A DNA stretch of 64,000 nucleotides from UBA2033 sp035345875 (GTDB lineage Bacteria; Spirochaetota; Leptospiria; Leptospirales; Leptospiraceae), in assembly GCA_035345875.1 (NCBI GenBank), contig DAORDH010000026.1:1-64000 (forward strand), read 5' to 3'. Each line of letters begins with the position of its first letter. The first letter of the stretch is position 1. The position numbers and the translations under genes are program-made. Shown piece after piece: positions 8,640 to 17,493 of the stretch. The notes under the pieces are model-generated. The model was given only the letters and a program-made list of their open reading frames with translations, was not told the origin of the DNA and searched no databases.

Positions 8640-9131
8640 ATGAAAAATATTTTAGTTTATATTATTTTAATATACCTCATAACGCTGAATCTATATTCTG
8701 AGAACTCAATTCTTTATGAAAAGTTTTTTCTTGATAAACTTTTTGTATATGAGGCAACTCTTAAAGGGAAGAAAAGAATTATTGAAAAAGAGTATAAAGG
8801 TATGAATGGTCCCAGTTTTAGAGTCTCTGAAGAAGAAAAGAAGTTATCTTTACAGGTTAACTTAAATAATGACTATTTCGTTTCGAGTTTCATTCAATTG
8901 CATTGCAAGGAAAATGCTTGCGATTTTATTTCGATGGGAAAAAGTTCATTGGACAGTGAACTTCCTGCAAATCAGAAAAAAAACTTAGAAAAACTTCGCG
9001 ATAAAAGTTTACTTAAAGTGCAAATGGTAAATAAGAAGGAAATAGTGATTCTATATACAATCTGGCCTGATTTGAAAAAAGATTTTATCTTAAAAGAATA
9101 CGACAATTCCAAAGAAAGTTATTTTGATTGA
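8640..9131 (+). CDS. Secreted hypothetical protein
   Basis: The 163-residue product starts with a clear signal peptide (MKNILVYIILIYLITLNLYS, then EN) and GGAG lies eight bases before the ATG. The mature part is lysine-rich with two Cys close together (HCKENAC, about 80-86) that could form a disulfide. I recognise no domain. It ends 6 bp before queG, so it is probably co-transcribed with queG and mutY, although no functional link is apparent. Confidence 0.65.
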   Translation: MKNILVYIILIYLITLNLYSENSILYEKFFLDKLFVYEATLKGKKRIIEKEYKGMNGPSFRVSEEEKKLSLQVNLNNDYFVSSFIQLHCKENACDFISMGKSSLDSELPANQKKNLEKLRDKSLLKVQMVNKKEIVILYTIWPDLKKDFILKEYDNSKESYFD

Positions 9132-9137
9132 AGTGAA

Positions 9138-10082
9138 ATGGAACCACTACCAAAGGAAATAGAAAATCAAATACAAGCAAAAGCGATCGAATGTGGTTTC
9201 GAGCTTTTTGGTATCACAAAAGCAGAACTTCCGATAGAAGACAAAGAAAATCTAAATACTTGGATTGAAAAAAAATTATATGGGAAAATGGATTGGTATC
9301 CAAAGAACAATGATTTACGGATCAATTTAAAGAATCTTGGATTTACTCCCAAATCTGTTGTCGTTTTAGGAGTGATGTATCAAGACCGAGAATACGAAGA
9401 AGTCTTTATAAAAAAAGATTATAAAATCTCACGTTATGCGATAGGATCTGACTATCACAAGGTTTTACGAAATATGGCAAAGCCTTTTCTGAAATTCTTG
9501 AAAGAAAAATTTCCAGAAAATTCGTTTCGACAAGGAGTTGATTCTTTACCTGTTCCAGAAAAAATTTTCGCGAGAGAAGCGGGAATCGGGTGGCAAGGAA
9601 AAAATACAAATATCATCAATGAAAATCTAGGCTCTTATTTTTTTATCAGTGTCATTCTTACTGACTTACAGCTATTAGCCACAAGTCCTGCTACGGATAG
9701 ATGTGGAACTTGTAGAGCCTGTTTAGATGCTTGTCCAACGGGTGCTCTCTTTGAGCCATACAAAATAGATGCAGGTAAATGCATTTCTCATAATACGATT
9801 GAAGACAGAAGCGACAAAATGGATTTAGAAAGCAATCAATGGGTGTATGGTTGCGATATCTGTCAAGAGGTTTGTCCTTGGAATCGAATCAAAGCAAAAA
9901 AGAGAGACGTTTATACCACGAGGGATGAATTTAAAATCAGAGAAGAATTTAAAGTAAATACAATCGATGATTTTTTAAACATGACAGAAGAGGCTTTTCA
10001 AAAATTAGTGAAAGACAGTGCAATGGATCGAATCTCTTACTCTATGTTTCAAAGAAATCTAAAAGCAGTGAAAGAAGAATGA
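9138..10082 (+). CDS. queG: Epoxyqueuosine reductase QueG
   Basis: QueG reduces epoxyqueuosine to queuosine in tRNA (wobble base of GUN anticodons), using cobalamin and two [4Fe-4S] clusters. The 314-residue product has the N-terminal DUF1730-like part (about 20-110) and a ferredoxin-like double cluster: CGTCRACLDACPTGAL (about 193-208) and CDICQEVCPWN (about 239-249). The length is somewhat shorter than the E. coli enzyme but normal for the compact form. Its stop overlaps the mutY start by four bases. Confidence 0.93.
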   Translation: MEPLPKEIENQIQAKAIECGFELFGITKAELPIEDKENLNTWIEKKLYGKMDWYPKNNDLRINLKNLGFTPKSVVVLGVMYQDREYEEVFIKKDYKISRYAIGSDYHKVLRNMAKPFLKFLKEKFPENSFRQGVDSLPVPEKIFAREAGIGWQGKNTNIINENLGSYFFISVILTDLQLLATSPATDRCGTCRACLDACPTGALFEPYKIDAGKCISHNTIEDRSDKMDLESNQWVYGCDICQEVCPWNRIKAKKRDVYTTRDEFKIREEFKVNTIDDFLNMTEEAFQKLVKDSAMDRISYSMFQRNLKAVKEE

Positions 10083-11155
10083 AAGAACAGTTCAAGTTAC
10101 TCGAGTGGTTTCAAAAAAACCAAAGACCTCTTCCATTTCGAAAAGACAAAGATCCCTATAAGATATGGATTAGCGAAGTCATGTTGCAACAAACAAGAGT
10201 TGCGGCAATGCTTCCTTCTTATGAAAAATTTATTCTTCGATTTCCTAACGTTTCGTCTCTTGCAAGTGCAACAGAGGAAGAAGTAATTCAATCTTGGAAA
10301 GGACTAGGATATTATTCTAGAGCGATTCATTTAAGGAAGGGTGCGATTTACTTAATGGAGATGCATCATGGGATTTTCCCAAAAGATTTGGATTCTGTTT
10401 TAAAAATTCCTGGTGTGGGTCCTTATACGGCAAGAGCAGTATTATCGATTGCCTATAACAAGAATTATGCCGTATTGGATGGGAACGTAAAAAGGGTTCT
10501 CTCTCGGTATTTTCTATTTAAGGAAAATATTGCAATCCCGTCTGCTCATAAAAAATTGCAAGAGCTCGCAGATTCATTTTTAAATCCAAACAATTCGGGT
10601 GATCATAACCAAGCTATGATGGAATTAGGGGCAACTGTTTGTTTGCCGGCTCCTCTTTGTATGCTCTGTCCGATTCAATCTCACTGTATGGCATTTCAAA
10701 TTGGAAAACAGGCAGAGTATCCGATAGTTGCTAAAGAAAAACAGAAACTTCCTATTCAATTAAAGTTTCTATTTCTAAATTTAAATCAGAAAATACTTTT
10801 AGTAAAATATAAAAAACGTAGGTTTTTTAAGACTATCTTTACATTGCCATTTTTAATCAATGGAGAGAATCTTTCTAATTCATACAATGACCTTACAGAA
10901 TTTGGAGGGTATTGTAAAAGTATATCCGAGACTGGAGTTTGGAAAAAAGTTGGAAAGCATACCATTACTCATCATGAGATTGAGCTTTTACAAATGAATT
11001 TTTCCGTATCTGGCAAAAATGAAAAAGACCTAGAAAAAATTCTTTCATCTTCTTCTAGCTCTAGAGAAATTGAATATAAGTGGATAGATAAAAAGGATAT
11101 TAAAATAGAATTTCCTTCTTCAATAGCCGGTAAACTACTGTTAGATGATAAATAA
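10079..11155 (+). CDS. mutY: A/G-specific adenine glycosylase MutY
   Basis: MutY removes adenine mispaired with 8-oxoguanine. Visible features: MLQQTRVAAMLPSYEKF (about 36-52), helix-hairpin-helix LKIPGVGPYTARAVLS (about 107-122) followed by the catalytic Asp in VLDGNVKRVLSRY, and a [4Fe-4S] cysteine cluster near 196-211. The first two cysteines are five residues apart rather than the usual six, a small deviation. Residues 220-358 fit the NUDIX-like 8-oxoG-sensing domain. It is translationally coupled to queG by an ATGA overlap. Confidence 0.93.
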   Translation: MKEQFKLLEWFQKNQRPLPFRKDKDPYKIWISEVMLQQTRVAAMLPSYEKFILRFPNVSSLASATEEEVIQSWKGLGYYSRAIHLRKGAIYLMEMHHGIFPKDLDSVLKIPGVGPYTARAVLSIAYNKNYAVLDGNVKRVLSRYFLFKENIAIPSAHKKLQELADSFLNPNNSGDHNQAMMELGATVCLPAPLCMLCPIQSHCMAFQIGKQAEYPIVAKEKQKLPIQLKFLFLNLNQKILLVKYKKRRFFKTIFTLPFLINGENLSNSYNDLTEFGGYCKSISETGVWKKVGKHTITHHEIELLQMNFSVSGKNEKDLEKILSSSSSSREIEYKWIDKKDIKIEFPSSIAGKLLLDDK

Positions 11156-11173
11156 AATAATACGAGAAATAAA

Positions 11174-12970
11174 ATGAACTTAAAACCGATTCATTCTACA
11201 AGAGAATTCATTGATCAATTAAAAAAAGAAAAAGAATTATTAGTAATTAATGATCCAGTCAATCCGGATTTAGAAATAGCAGAAATACAACGAAGGGTTG
11301 TTGCGAAAAGAGGTCCTGCTATTCTTTTTACAAATGTAATTGGTTCTAAGTTTTCCGTTGCAACTAACCTCTATGGATCAGCTCGGAGGATTCATATTGC
11401 ATTTGGATCTAGACCAGTAGATCTAATTCGAAAGATTGCAGAGACTGCACAAGGAATTATGCCACCAACACCCAAGAAAATTTGGGAAGCGAGGGGACTT
11501 GCTTTTGAAGCGTTAAAAGTTGGTTTAAAAAAAGAATCTTCTCCTAGAGTTCTCGAATCCTCCATTTCGCCTGTCGATATAATGCAAGTTCCTGCTCTTC
11601 GCTCCTGGCCAATGGATGGGGGAAGATTTATTACTCTACCCCTTGTTTATACAGAAAGTCCTGTCAATGGAAAGGGAAATTTGGGAATGTATCGAATTCA
11701 ATTTCATGATAACAATACGACAGGTATGCATATTCAAATTCATAGAGGAGGGGGGTTTCATTATTTTGAAGCGGAAGAAAGAAATCTGAGCCTACCCTGT
11801 CATATCTATGTAGGCGGACCTCCCGCTATGACGTTAGCTGCTGTAGCACCTATGCCGGAAGAATTGAGTGAGTTAATCATTGCTTCTTTACTCCTTGGCG
11901 AAAGATTGAAGATTACTAGGGATAAAAAGGTTTCTCCACTACCGATTGTTTCTGATTCGGATTTTGTTTTTATTGGAGCTATTCCTCCGAAAGTAAGAAT
12001 GCCGGAAGGACCTTTTGGAGATCATTATGGCTATTATGCTCTGAAACATGATTATCCAATTATGAAAGTGCATTCTCTCTATCATAGAAAAGATGCTATT
12101 TGGCCTGCAACTGTTGTGGGTCGTCCTCCGCAAGAAGATCATTTTATTGCGGAATTTTTGCAGGATTTACTTTCTCCTATGTTTCCGCTTGTTATGCCTA
12201 AAGTAGTTTCTGTATGGGCTTATGAGGAGTCAGGAGTTCATTCGTTAGCCGCAACCGTTGTCAAAGAACGTTATCACAAAGAAGCCTTCACGGCGGCGCT
12301 TCGAATATTAGGAGAAGGTCATTTATCATTAACTAAATGTTTACTTGTTACAAATGAAAATATTTCTTTGAAAGATTTTAGAAATACCTTTATAACGATT
12401 CTAGAAAGAATTGATCTAAGAACTGACGTTCATATACTTTCTAATATTTCACAAGACACATTGGACTATACTGGTCCAAAAGTAAATTCGGGTAGCAAAA
12501 TGATACTCCTAGGAATTGGTGACAAAAAAAATGAATTAGTTCCAAACTTTACAGGTAAATTAAAAAATAAATCTTTTCATTCTCCGACTGTTTATTGTCC
12601 TGGTGTTCTTGTTGTATCAGGACCTAAATACAAAAGAGGAGACAAGGCACTAGAAGCTCTTTTAAAAGAGACATCGATTCGAGACTTTCTATTTGTGTTT
12701 TTAGTAGATGATGCAAAAGATACCTGTAGATCAGATCATGATTTTATATGGAATATATTTACTCGATTTGAACCAGCAGGAGATGTTACAGGAAAATATG
12801 ACGTTATTCGCAATCATATAGCATATACAAATCCTATAGTGATTGATTGTAGATTAAAAGATTGGTATCCACCTGTATTGGTTCCTGATCCATCCATTGT
12901 AGCCCGTGTGGATGAGCGGTTTGGTAAAATCCTAGATCAAATACAAAGTCCATTTGAATACAGTATTTAA
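11174..12970 (+). CDS. UbiD-family decarboxylase, probably the menaquinone type
   Basis: UbiD enzymes use prenylated FMN for reversible decarboxylation of aromatic acids. The 598-residue product has the prFMN/metal-binding stretch GMYRIQFHDNNTTGMHIQIH and HRGGGFHY (about 170-200) and the acid motif PEGPFGDHYGYY (about 277-288). It is about 100 residues longer than E. coli UbiD and ends with a region containing WNIFTRFEPAGDV, which fits the long form associated with futalosine-type menaquinone synthesis. That role is inference; no other menaquinone gene is in the window. No UbiX is seen. It starts 18 bp after mutY. Confidence 0.8.
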   Translation: MNLKPIHSTREFIDQLKKEKELLVINDPVNPDLEIAEIQRRVVAKRGPAILFTNVIGSKFSVATNLYGSARRIHIAFGSRPVDLIRKIAETAQGIMPPTPKKIWEARGLAFEALKVGLKKESSPRVLESSISPVDIMQVPALRSWPMDGGRFITLPLVYTESPVNGKGNLGMYRIQFHDNNTTGMHIQIHRGGGFHYFEAEERNLSLPCHIYVGGPPAMTLAAVAPMPEELSELIIASLLLGERLKITRDKKVSPLPIVSDSDFVFIGAIPPKVRMPEGPFGDHYGYYALKHDYPIMKVHSLYHRKDAIWPATVVGRPPQEDHFIAEFLQDLLSPMFPLVMPKVVSVWAYEESGVHSLAATVVKERYHKEAFTAALRILGEGHLSLTKCLLVTNENISLKDFRNTFITILERIDLRTDVHILSNISQDTLDYTGPKVNSGSKMILLGIGDKKNELVPNFTGKLKNKSFHSPTVYCPGVLVVSGPKYKRGDKALEALLKETSIRDFLFVFLVDDAKDTCRSDHDFIWNIFTRFEPAGDVTGKYDVIRNHIAYTNPIVIDCRLKDWYPPVLVPDPSIVARVDERFGKILDQIQSPFEYSI

Positions 12971-13007
12971 TTGCTTGCAATAATAACTGTAACAGTAGAA
13001 TTTACAT

Positions 13008-14315
13008 ATGCAGTTTTATCATTCTTTAAGCGCAAAGTTTAAAATTTTACTCTTTGTTTCTGTTGCATTAGTTTTAGGTTTTACAGTTCTTTCGATTGTT
13101 TCGATTTCTGAAATTCTTCCATTATACAATCAATTAGATAAAAATAGTTATTCAATCATTGATTTTTTAATAAAGATTGGACTTAGTTTTGTTTTTGTGA
13201 GCATATTTTGTATTTTTTTTGTTTTTAAGCTTCTCAGCCGAATGTTAAAGCCAGTGGAGGAGATTTCATATCTTTTAGAAAGAGTTGCGAATAATGATTT
13301 GCAGGTAGATTTAATTGATTCTACTCGAAAAGATGAAATTGGGAGAATGAGTCGTTCTATTGATTCACTCGTCTTGGGATTTAGTGGTGTATTAACTTCT
13401 TTAAAATATACAGGAGAGCAAATTGGCGAAGCTGGTAAAGTTTTTAAAAAAGCTGCATCCATTTTTACTGATTCACTTGCTTTGCAATCTAAGTCATCTT
13501 CTGATATTTCGGAAAGTTTAAATGAAATGAATCAGTCTTTAAATCTAATCAGTGTAAATTTTGAGAGTTCTGCTTCTTCTTTTAGAAATATCGATTCTAA
13601 TTTAGAAGATCTTGCAAAATCTGGATCTAAAATTCTAAAAGGTATGGATGATCTCTCCAATTTTGCGAAATTGTCTTTTGATGAAGGGAATATTGGCGAG
13701 AAAAATATTAATGCAGCGTTAGTTGCTATGAGTCAGATCAAAGAAAAAACAAATAAAATTACTGAATTTACTTCGATTATTTCTGAAATTTCTGATCAAA
13801 CCAATTTGCTGTCATTGAATGCTAGTATTGAAGCGGCGAGAGCAGGAGAATACGGTAGAGGTTTTGCGGTAGTTGCTATGGAAGTAACTAAACTAGCCGA
13901 GAAGACTATGAATAGCGTAAAAGAGGTAAAGACATTAATCCATGAGACAAATCGAACTGTCAACAATGGCTATGCTGCTGTGAGCGATTCTGCTGAAAGC
14001 TTAAAACGTTTGATTGAAAATGTTCATAAGATTCAATCTTCTAGTCAAAGAATTAATGTGCAAATAGCAAAGCAAGAAGACAATACTGTTAAAATTTCTA
14101 AGAATGCAAAAGCGCTTTCCGAATTTCTAGATATGATTATTGAAAATGTGGAATTAGAAAAAAAGGTAAACGACAAAATGGTTTTATCTGTCCGTGAATT
14201 TGCTGAGTCATTCCAATCTTTGGAGCAGGAGTCTAACGGTCTTAGAGAACTCTCCGAAAACTTAAAAGAACAGTCTGACGGATTACTATCGATTGTAAAT
14301 AGTTTCAAACTTTAA
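13008..14315 (+). CDS. Methyl-accepting chemotaxis protein with minimal periplasmic loop
   Basis: The 435-residue product has two membrane segments (about 12-34 and 48-70) separated by only a dozen or so residues, so it has almost no external sensor domain. A HAMP-like region follows (about 70-125), then a long cytoplasmic coiled coil with the conserved hairpin DQTNLLSLNASIEAARAGEY (about 262-281) that contacts CheA/CheW. It probably senses a cytoplasmic or membrane signal. No che genes are adjacent. Confidence 0.9.
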   Translation: MQFYHSLSAKFKILLFVSVALVLGFTVLSIVSISEILPLYNQLDKNSYSIIDFLIKIGLSFVFVSIFCIFFVFKLLSRMLKPVEEISYLLERVANNDLQVDLIDSTRKDEIGRMSRSIDSLVLGFSGVLTSLKYTGEQIGEAGKVFKKAASIFTDSLALQSKSSSDISESLNEMNQSLNLISVNFESSASSFRNIDSNLEDLAKSGSKILKGMDDLSNFAKLSFDEGNIGEKNINAALVAMSQIKEKTNKITEFTSIISEISDQTNLLSLNASIEAARAGEYGRGFAVVAMEVTKLAEKTMNSVKEVKTLIHETNRTVNNGYAAVSDSAESLKRLIENVHKIQSSSQRINVQIAKQEDNTVKISKNAKALSEFLDMIIENVELEKKVNDKMVLSVREFAESFQSLEQESNGLRELSENLKEQSDGLLSIVNSFKL

Positions 14316-14462
14316 AAAAAGTTTATTATAATTATCTATAGTCTATACTAATTCTTATAAATGATCCAAAACACCCAGAATTAGTATAATCTTGTTGAAG
14401 TATAACTTTTGGTGAGATATGTATCCACTATAAAAAAATCAAAACAAGAGGATAATTTTACT

Positions 14463-14861
14463 ATGTATTCAATTAGTAAGGAAGTTTACGGATACAAATT
14501 AATTTTTGTAGATACAATCAAAGAAGAAGAAATGAAAAAATGGGTATAAGAAAGTAAAAGTGCTTTAAATTCAGCTAACGGTTCCTTTGGAGTTTTCGTT
14601 GATATGCGCACTTTGAAACCACTTCCACCAGAATCTCAAATACATATGCAAGAAGGACAGAAGTTGTATAAAGAGAAAGGCATGGTGCGTTCCGTTGTTA
14701 TATTAGCAAACACAATTACCAAGTTGCAATTTAAACGAATTGCCCAAGAGACAGGTATCTATCAATGGGAGAGATATATTGACTAGCAATCGAATCCGAT
14801 TTGGGAAAAGTTAGGTTTAGATTGGATTCAGAATGGAAAAAATCCAGATGTATTGAATTAG
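14463..14861 (+). pseudogene. Broken gene with two in-frame stops, SpoIIAA/STAS-like family
   Basis: One reading frame runs from the ATG at 14463 to a final TAG at 14859-14861 and reads like one protein of about 130 residues. It is interrupted by TAA at 14547-14549 and TAG at 14784-14786. The middle piece contains GVFVDMRTLKPLPPESQ and GMVRSVVILANTITKLQFKR, and the last piece NPIWEKLGLDWIQNGKNPD. The layout (beta strand, then VDMR, then helix and strand) resembles small SpoIIAA-like/STAS-fold proteins, but this is only by eye. Two independent nonsense changes and no frameshift point to fairly recent inactivation. Confidence 0.7.
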
Positions 14862-15032
14862 AAAATAGGAATCGAAATTTTTTTTAATTAAGGAAAATTA
14901 GAATACTGTGAATTTAGATCATTTTAAAAAAATTGAAAGGCTTACATTCACAGTATAATTACTACAAAGCTGAGTTTTTTAGGAAATTAACGCGGTATAT
15001 TTGGTATTCAGTGAATTTCAAATAAATAATAC

Positions 15033-15060
15033 TTGAAAAAAAAACAGATGGTGTTATATA
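15033..15060 (+). promoter_or_regulatory. Candidate promoter of the PYP operon
   Basis: TTGAAA at 15033-15038 and TATATA at 15055-15060 are 16 bp apart. Transcription would start at about 15067, essentially at the ATG at 15068, so the first gene may be translated from a leaderless mRNA. No ribosome binding site precedes that ATG, which agrees. Confidence 0.45.
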
Positions 15061-15067
15061 CGACGGC

Positions 15068-15484
15068 ATGTTGTATACGAATAAAGAACTTGAAACGCAT
15101 TTTCCTCTTTCAGAGAGAATGAAACTAGAAAAAATGAAAGCACAGAACTCTCCGGTTTATTGGATGAATGAATATATTGCTGCAAGTATCGAAGGCGCAG
15201 ATGATGTTCAGAGTTTAGTAAGCTATTCCAAAAATGTTACGGAGCAATTAGAATCTGTTTACGCTGATATTGAGCCTTTCTTGAAAAAGACAAGCGATAT
15301 CAGATTATTAGCAGATTACATTCGCTCTCTTGAAGACCAGGTCGAAGATTTATACCAAGAAAAGGAAGAAGCGATTCTTTCTTTTGAAGGAGTCAAATCG
15401 ATATCTGACTTAGTGAACTTAGCGAAAGGAATGGAAGAGCAGTTGAAGTCTTTATACAAAGAAAGAGAAGAAAATATACAATAG
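15068..15484 (+). CDS. Coiled-coil protein of unknown function, first gene of PYP operon
   Basis: The 138-residue product is strongly acidic/basic and helical, with heptad-like stretches at about 50-80 and 85-138 (DQVEDLYQEKEEAILSF, EEQLKSLYKEREENIQ). It contains two similar blocks of the form '(D/S)(V/I)..LV.(Y/L)(S/A)K....EQL.S(V/L)Y', around residues 47-66 and 112-131, suggesting internal duplication. There is no signal peptide or membrane segment. It ends 9 bp before the photoactive yellow protein gene, so it may interact with it. I do not recognise the family. Confidence 0.65.
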   Translation: MLYTNKELETHFPLSERMKLEKMKAQNSPVYWMNEYIAASIEGADDVQSLVSYSKNVTEQLESVYADIEPFLKKTSDIRLLADYIRSLEDQVEDLYQEKEEAILSFEGVKSISDLVNLAKGMEEQLKSLYKEREENIQ

Positions 15485-15493
15485 GAGTTTAGA

Positions 15494-15862
15494 ATGGAAG
15501 ATTTTGCAAAAGGGATTTTATATAATCTAGGATATTTATCTAGGGACCAAGCAGATGCTGCTAATTTTGGTATTATCAAAGTGGATGATCAAGGACAGAT
15601 TCTATTATACAACCGTTATGAGTCAGAGCTAGCTGGTGTGCCAGTTCACAATGCAGAAGGTAAAAACTTCTTCACACAAGTAGCGATTTGCACAAACAAT
15701 CGACTCTTCTTCGGTAAGTTTAAAGATGGAGTATCCAGTGGACATTTAGATATTTCCTTTAACTATGTTTTTACATATAAAATGAAACCAACGAATGTTG
15801 TAATTCAATTATATAGAGACCAAGCTTCTGCTACTAATTGGATTTTTGTTAAGAAGAAATAA
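15494..15862 (+). CDS. pyp: Photoactive yellow protein (PYP), PAS-fold blue-light receptor
   Basis: The 122-residue product aligns without gaps to the core of Halorhodospira halophila PYP (recalled) with an offset of three. Tyr39 corresponds to Tyr42, Glu43 to Glu46, Cys66 to Cys69 (the p-coumaroyl thioester site) and Met97 to Met100. Signature stretches are ILLYNRYE, GKNFFTQVAICT and FFGKFKDGVSSG, and the end is WIFVKKK. Differences in the pocket are Ala47 for Thr50 and Val49 for Arg52, which should change colour or photocycle rate. The N-terminal cap is about the normal length. AGGAG lies seven bases before the ATG. Chromophore genes are close: an ammonia-lyase at 20068 and a CoA ligase at 21604. 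The gene lies between two small helical genes in one operon. Confidence 0.88.
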   Translation: MEDFAKGILYNLGYLSRDQADAANFGIIKVDDQGQILLYNRYESELAGVPVHNAEGKNFFTQVAICTNNRLFFGKFKDGVSSGHLDISFNYVFTYKMKPTNVVIQLYRDQASATNWIFVKKK

Positions 15863-15863
15863 A

Positions 15864-16286
15864 TTGAGAGAAGAAATTAAAAAACTAAAATCCCTGTATG
15901 ACAAATATAGGGAGCCATCGATCTTGACTAATTTAATTCAGGATAATCCTGAACTCACAGAAAAACAAATTCTTCAGTTGAAGTATAATATCAAATTAAA
16001 AATTCGTGCGTTAGGTGCGATTATTTCAATTAATAAAGATTCTGATGTCGAAGAAGTAAATTTAGCAATTCGAAATTTTTGGTTTGAGCTTAGAAGCGAA
16101 TGGATTCGCCACAATATGATCAATAATTATAATATGGTTATGACTGGAACCGCTGATGTTGTTAGTGTGATTCAATCCGCATTTATTTCTGGAATGATTG
16201 GAGAATTAGAAAATTTCATCCCAGAAAATGAATTGGAGAAAATGAACGAGATTATGGTGAAGGTTCAGTATGGTGGAGAATTATAA
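15864..16286 (+). CDS. Helical protein of unknown function, last gene of PYP operon
   Basis: The start is most likely the TTG at 15864, one base after the PYP stop; a TTG at 15846 would overlap PYP. No ATG is available near the N-terminus. The 140-residue product is helical: a basic coiled-coil-like start (REEIKKLKSLYDKY), then TEKQILQLKYNIKLKIRALG, then a region with NFWFELRSEWIRHN and a more hydrophobic end (TADVVSVIQSAFISGMIG). There is no signal peptide. I do not recognise the family. Tight coupling to PYP suggests a light-signal partner. It converges with the next gene, overlapping by six bases. Confidence 0.65.
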   Translation: MREEIKKLKSLYDKYREPSILTNLIQDNPELTEKQILQLKYNIKLKIRALGAIISINKDSDVEEVNLAIRNFWFELRSEWIRHNMINNYNMVMTGTADVVSVIQSAFISGMIGELENFIPENELEKMNEIMVKVQYGGEL

Positions 16287-17090
16287 TTCGGACAAAAACA
16301 TCTGAATTTTATCCTGCATATCCTTGCTCGTTGAAAACTCTTTCGCTTTTAGTAAATCACTCTTAGCTTCTTGTTTTTTTCCTGCGAAATAGTAAGAAAT
16401 TCCCCTGCAATACAGTGCTGAACCTTTTTTGTTTTCAGGATATTTTTCCATATAACTATTCCAAATCGAAATGGATTCAGAAAAATTCTTTTCTTGTAGT
16501 TGAATGAGTCCAAGCATAAATAGAGCCTCCTGTCTTTTTTCTTCATTGTCTTTTTCGGTTGCATTGTAAGATTTTAGAAAATAGTCAAGAGATGATTTTA
16601 ACTTTTCGTTTCGATAGTAAAATACACCTAGATTAAAATTAGACAAAACACTATCTGGTGAATTTTTTTGCTCTGCAAGTAAATTTGACTCAATATCTTT
16701 CTTAATATAAGCTTCTTGCATTTTAGTGATTAATAATGCGTTATTGGGAAGACCTGTGATTTTCTCTATATAGTTTCCATTTTTATCTAAAAGCAATATA
16801 GTTGGATAGCCACGAACGGAATATTTTGATACTATATCTTGTGACTCATCTCCATTGATCCTAACTGTTACGAATTTTTCTAGTTCTGTCGCTACATCTT
16901 TACTAGGAAAAATTTTATTCTCTAAGTCTTTACAATATAAACACCAGTCAGTGTATAAATCCACTAGGATAGGCTTATTTTCTTCCTTAGCGATAGAAAT
17001 TCCTTTGTCTAGAGATTTGATCCATTTTGTTTCAGAGAGGACAGGGATAGAAAAAAATAGAGTGAGAAAAATAGGGATAATTCGAATCAT
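16281..17090 (-). CDS. Exported thioredoxin-like protein with TPR repeats
   Basis: The 269-residue product has a signal peptide (MIRIIPIFLTLFFSIPVLS) and a thioredoxin fold with redox motif WCLYC (Cys50, Cys53) and cis-Pro segment RGYPTILLLD. The C-terminal half (about 150-265) holds TPR-like helices (SVLSNFNLGVFYYRNEK, EALFMLGLIQLQEKNFSES). It probably acts in periplasmic disulfide reduction or delivery, like DsbD-gamma/thioredoxin_7 proteins. It is alone on the minus strand between plus-strand genes. Confidence 0.85.
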   Translation of the reverse strand: MIRIIPIFLTLFFSIPVLSETKWIKSLDKGISIAKEENKPILVDLYTDWCLYCKDLENKIFPSKDVATELEKFVTVRINGDESQDIVSKYSVRGYPTILLLDKNGNYIEKITGLPNNALLITKMQEAYIKKDIESNLLAEQKNSPDSVLSNFNLGVFYYRNEKLKSSLDYFLKSYNATEKDNEEKRQEALFMLGLIQLQEKNFSESISIWNSYMEKYPENKKGSALYCRGISYYFAGKKQEAKSDLLKAKEFSTSKDMQDKIQMFLSEL

Positions 17091-17198
17091 GGTGATACCT
17101 CTTTTGCTAGTATAAGAATTGGATTTGAAAAAATAAACTTAAAAATGTGCGAATAGGTATTAAAAAATAAAGGGAAAAAGGGAATAAAATCTGAACTT

Positions 17199-17486
17199 AT
17201 GAAATTTTTAGAAGAATTGGAAGAACTACTGAAACAAAGGAAAAAGGATTTACCTGAAAAGTCATATACGGCTGATCTTTTTAAAAGAGGATTAGATCGT
17301 ATTTTAAAGAAAATCGGAGAGGAAGCGGGTGAGGTGATCATTGCTGCTAAAAATACAAATGAGTCAGAATTAATTCATGAAGTTGCCGATTTGCTTTTCC
17401 ATGTGCAGGTGTTACTAGTAGATAAAAATATTTCCTTATCACAGATTGAGACCGAGCTGAAAAAAAGACATCAAGTTAAAGAGTGA
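17199..17486 (+). CDS. hisE: Phosphoribosyl-ATP pyrophosphatase HisE
   Basis: HisE cleaves phosphoribosyl-ATP to phosphoribosyl-AMP in histidine synthesis. The 95-residue product is the usual length of stand-alone HisE and shows the MazG-like motifs KKIGEEAGEVIIAAKN (about 37-52) and HEVADLLFHVQVLL (about 60-73), which bind Mg. No other his gene is nearby, so it is separated from the rest of the pathway. The next gene starts 8 bp later but is functionally unrelated. Confidence 0.9.
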   Translation: MKFLEELEELLKQRKKDLPEKSYTADLFKRGLDRILKKIGEEAGEVIIAAKNTNESELIHEVADLLFHVQVLLVDKNISLSQIETELKKRHQVKE

Positions 17487-17493
17487 TAATTAA

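Noticed and set aside
11174..12970. UbiD-family enzyme as a p-coumarate decarboxylase tied to the PYP pathway
   Set aside because: The long form with the C-terminal region fits menaquinone-type UbiD; it lies 4 kb upstream with mutY and no link to tal is visible.
14463..14861. Stop-codon readthrough or recoding
   Set aside because: Both TAA and TAG would have to be recoded, while other genes in the window end normally with both; a pseudogene is simpler.
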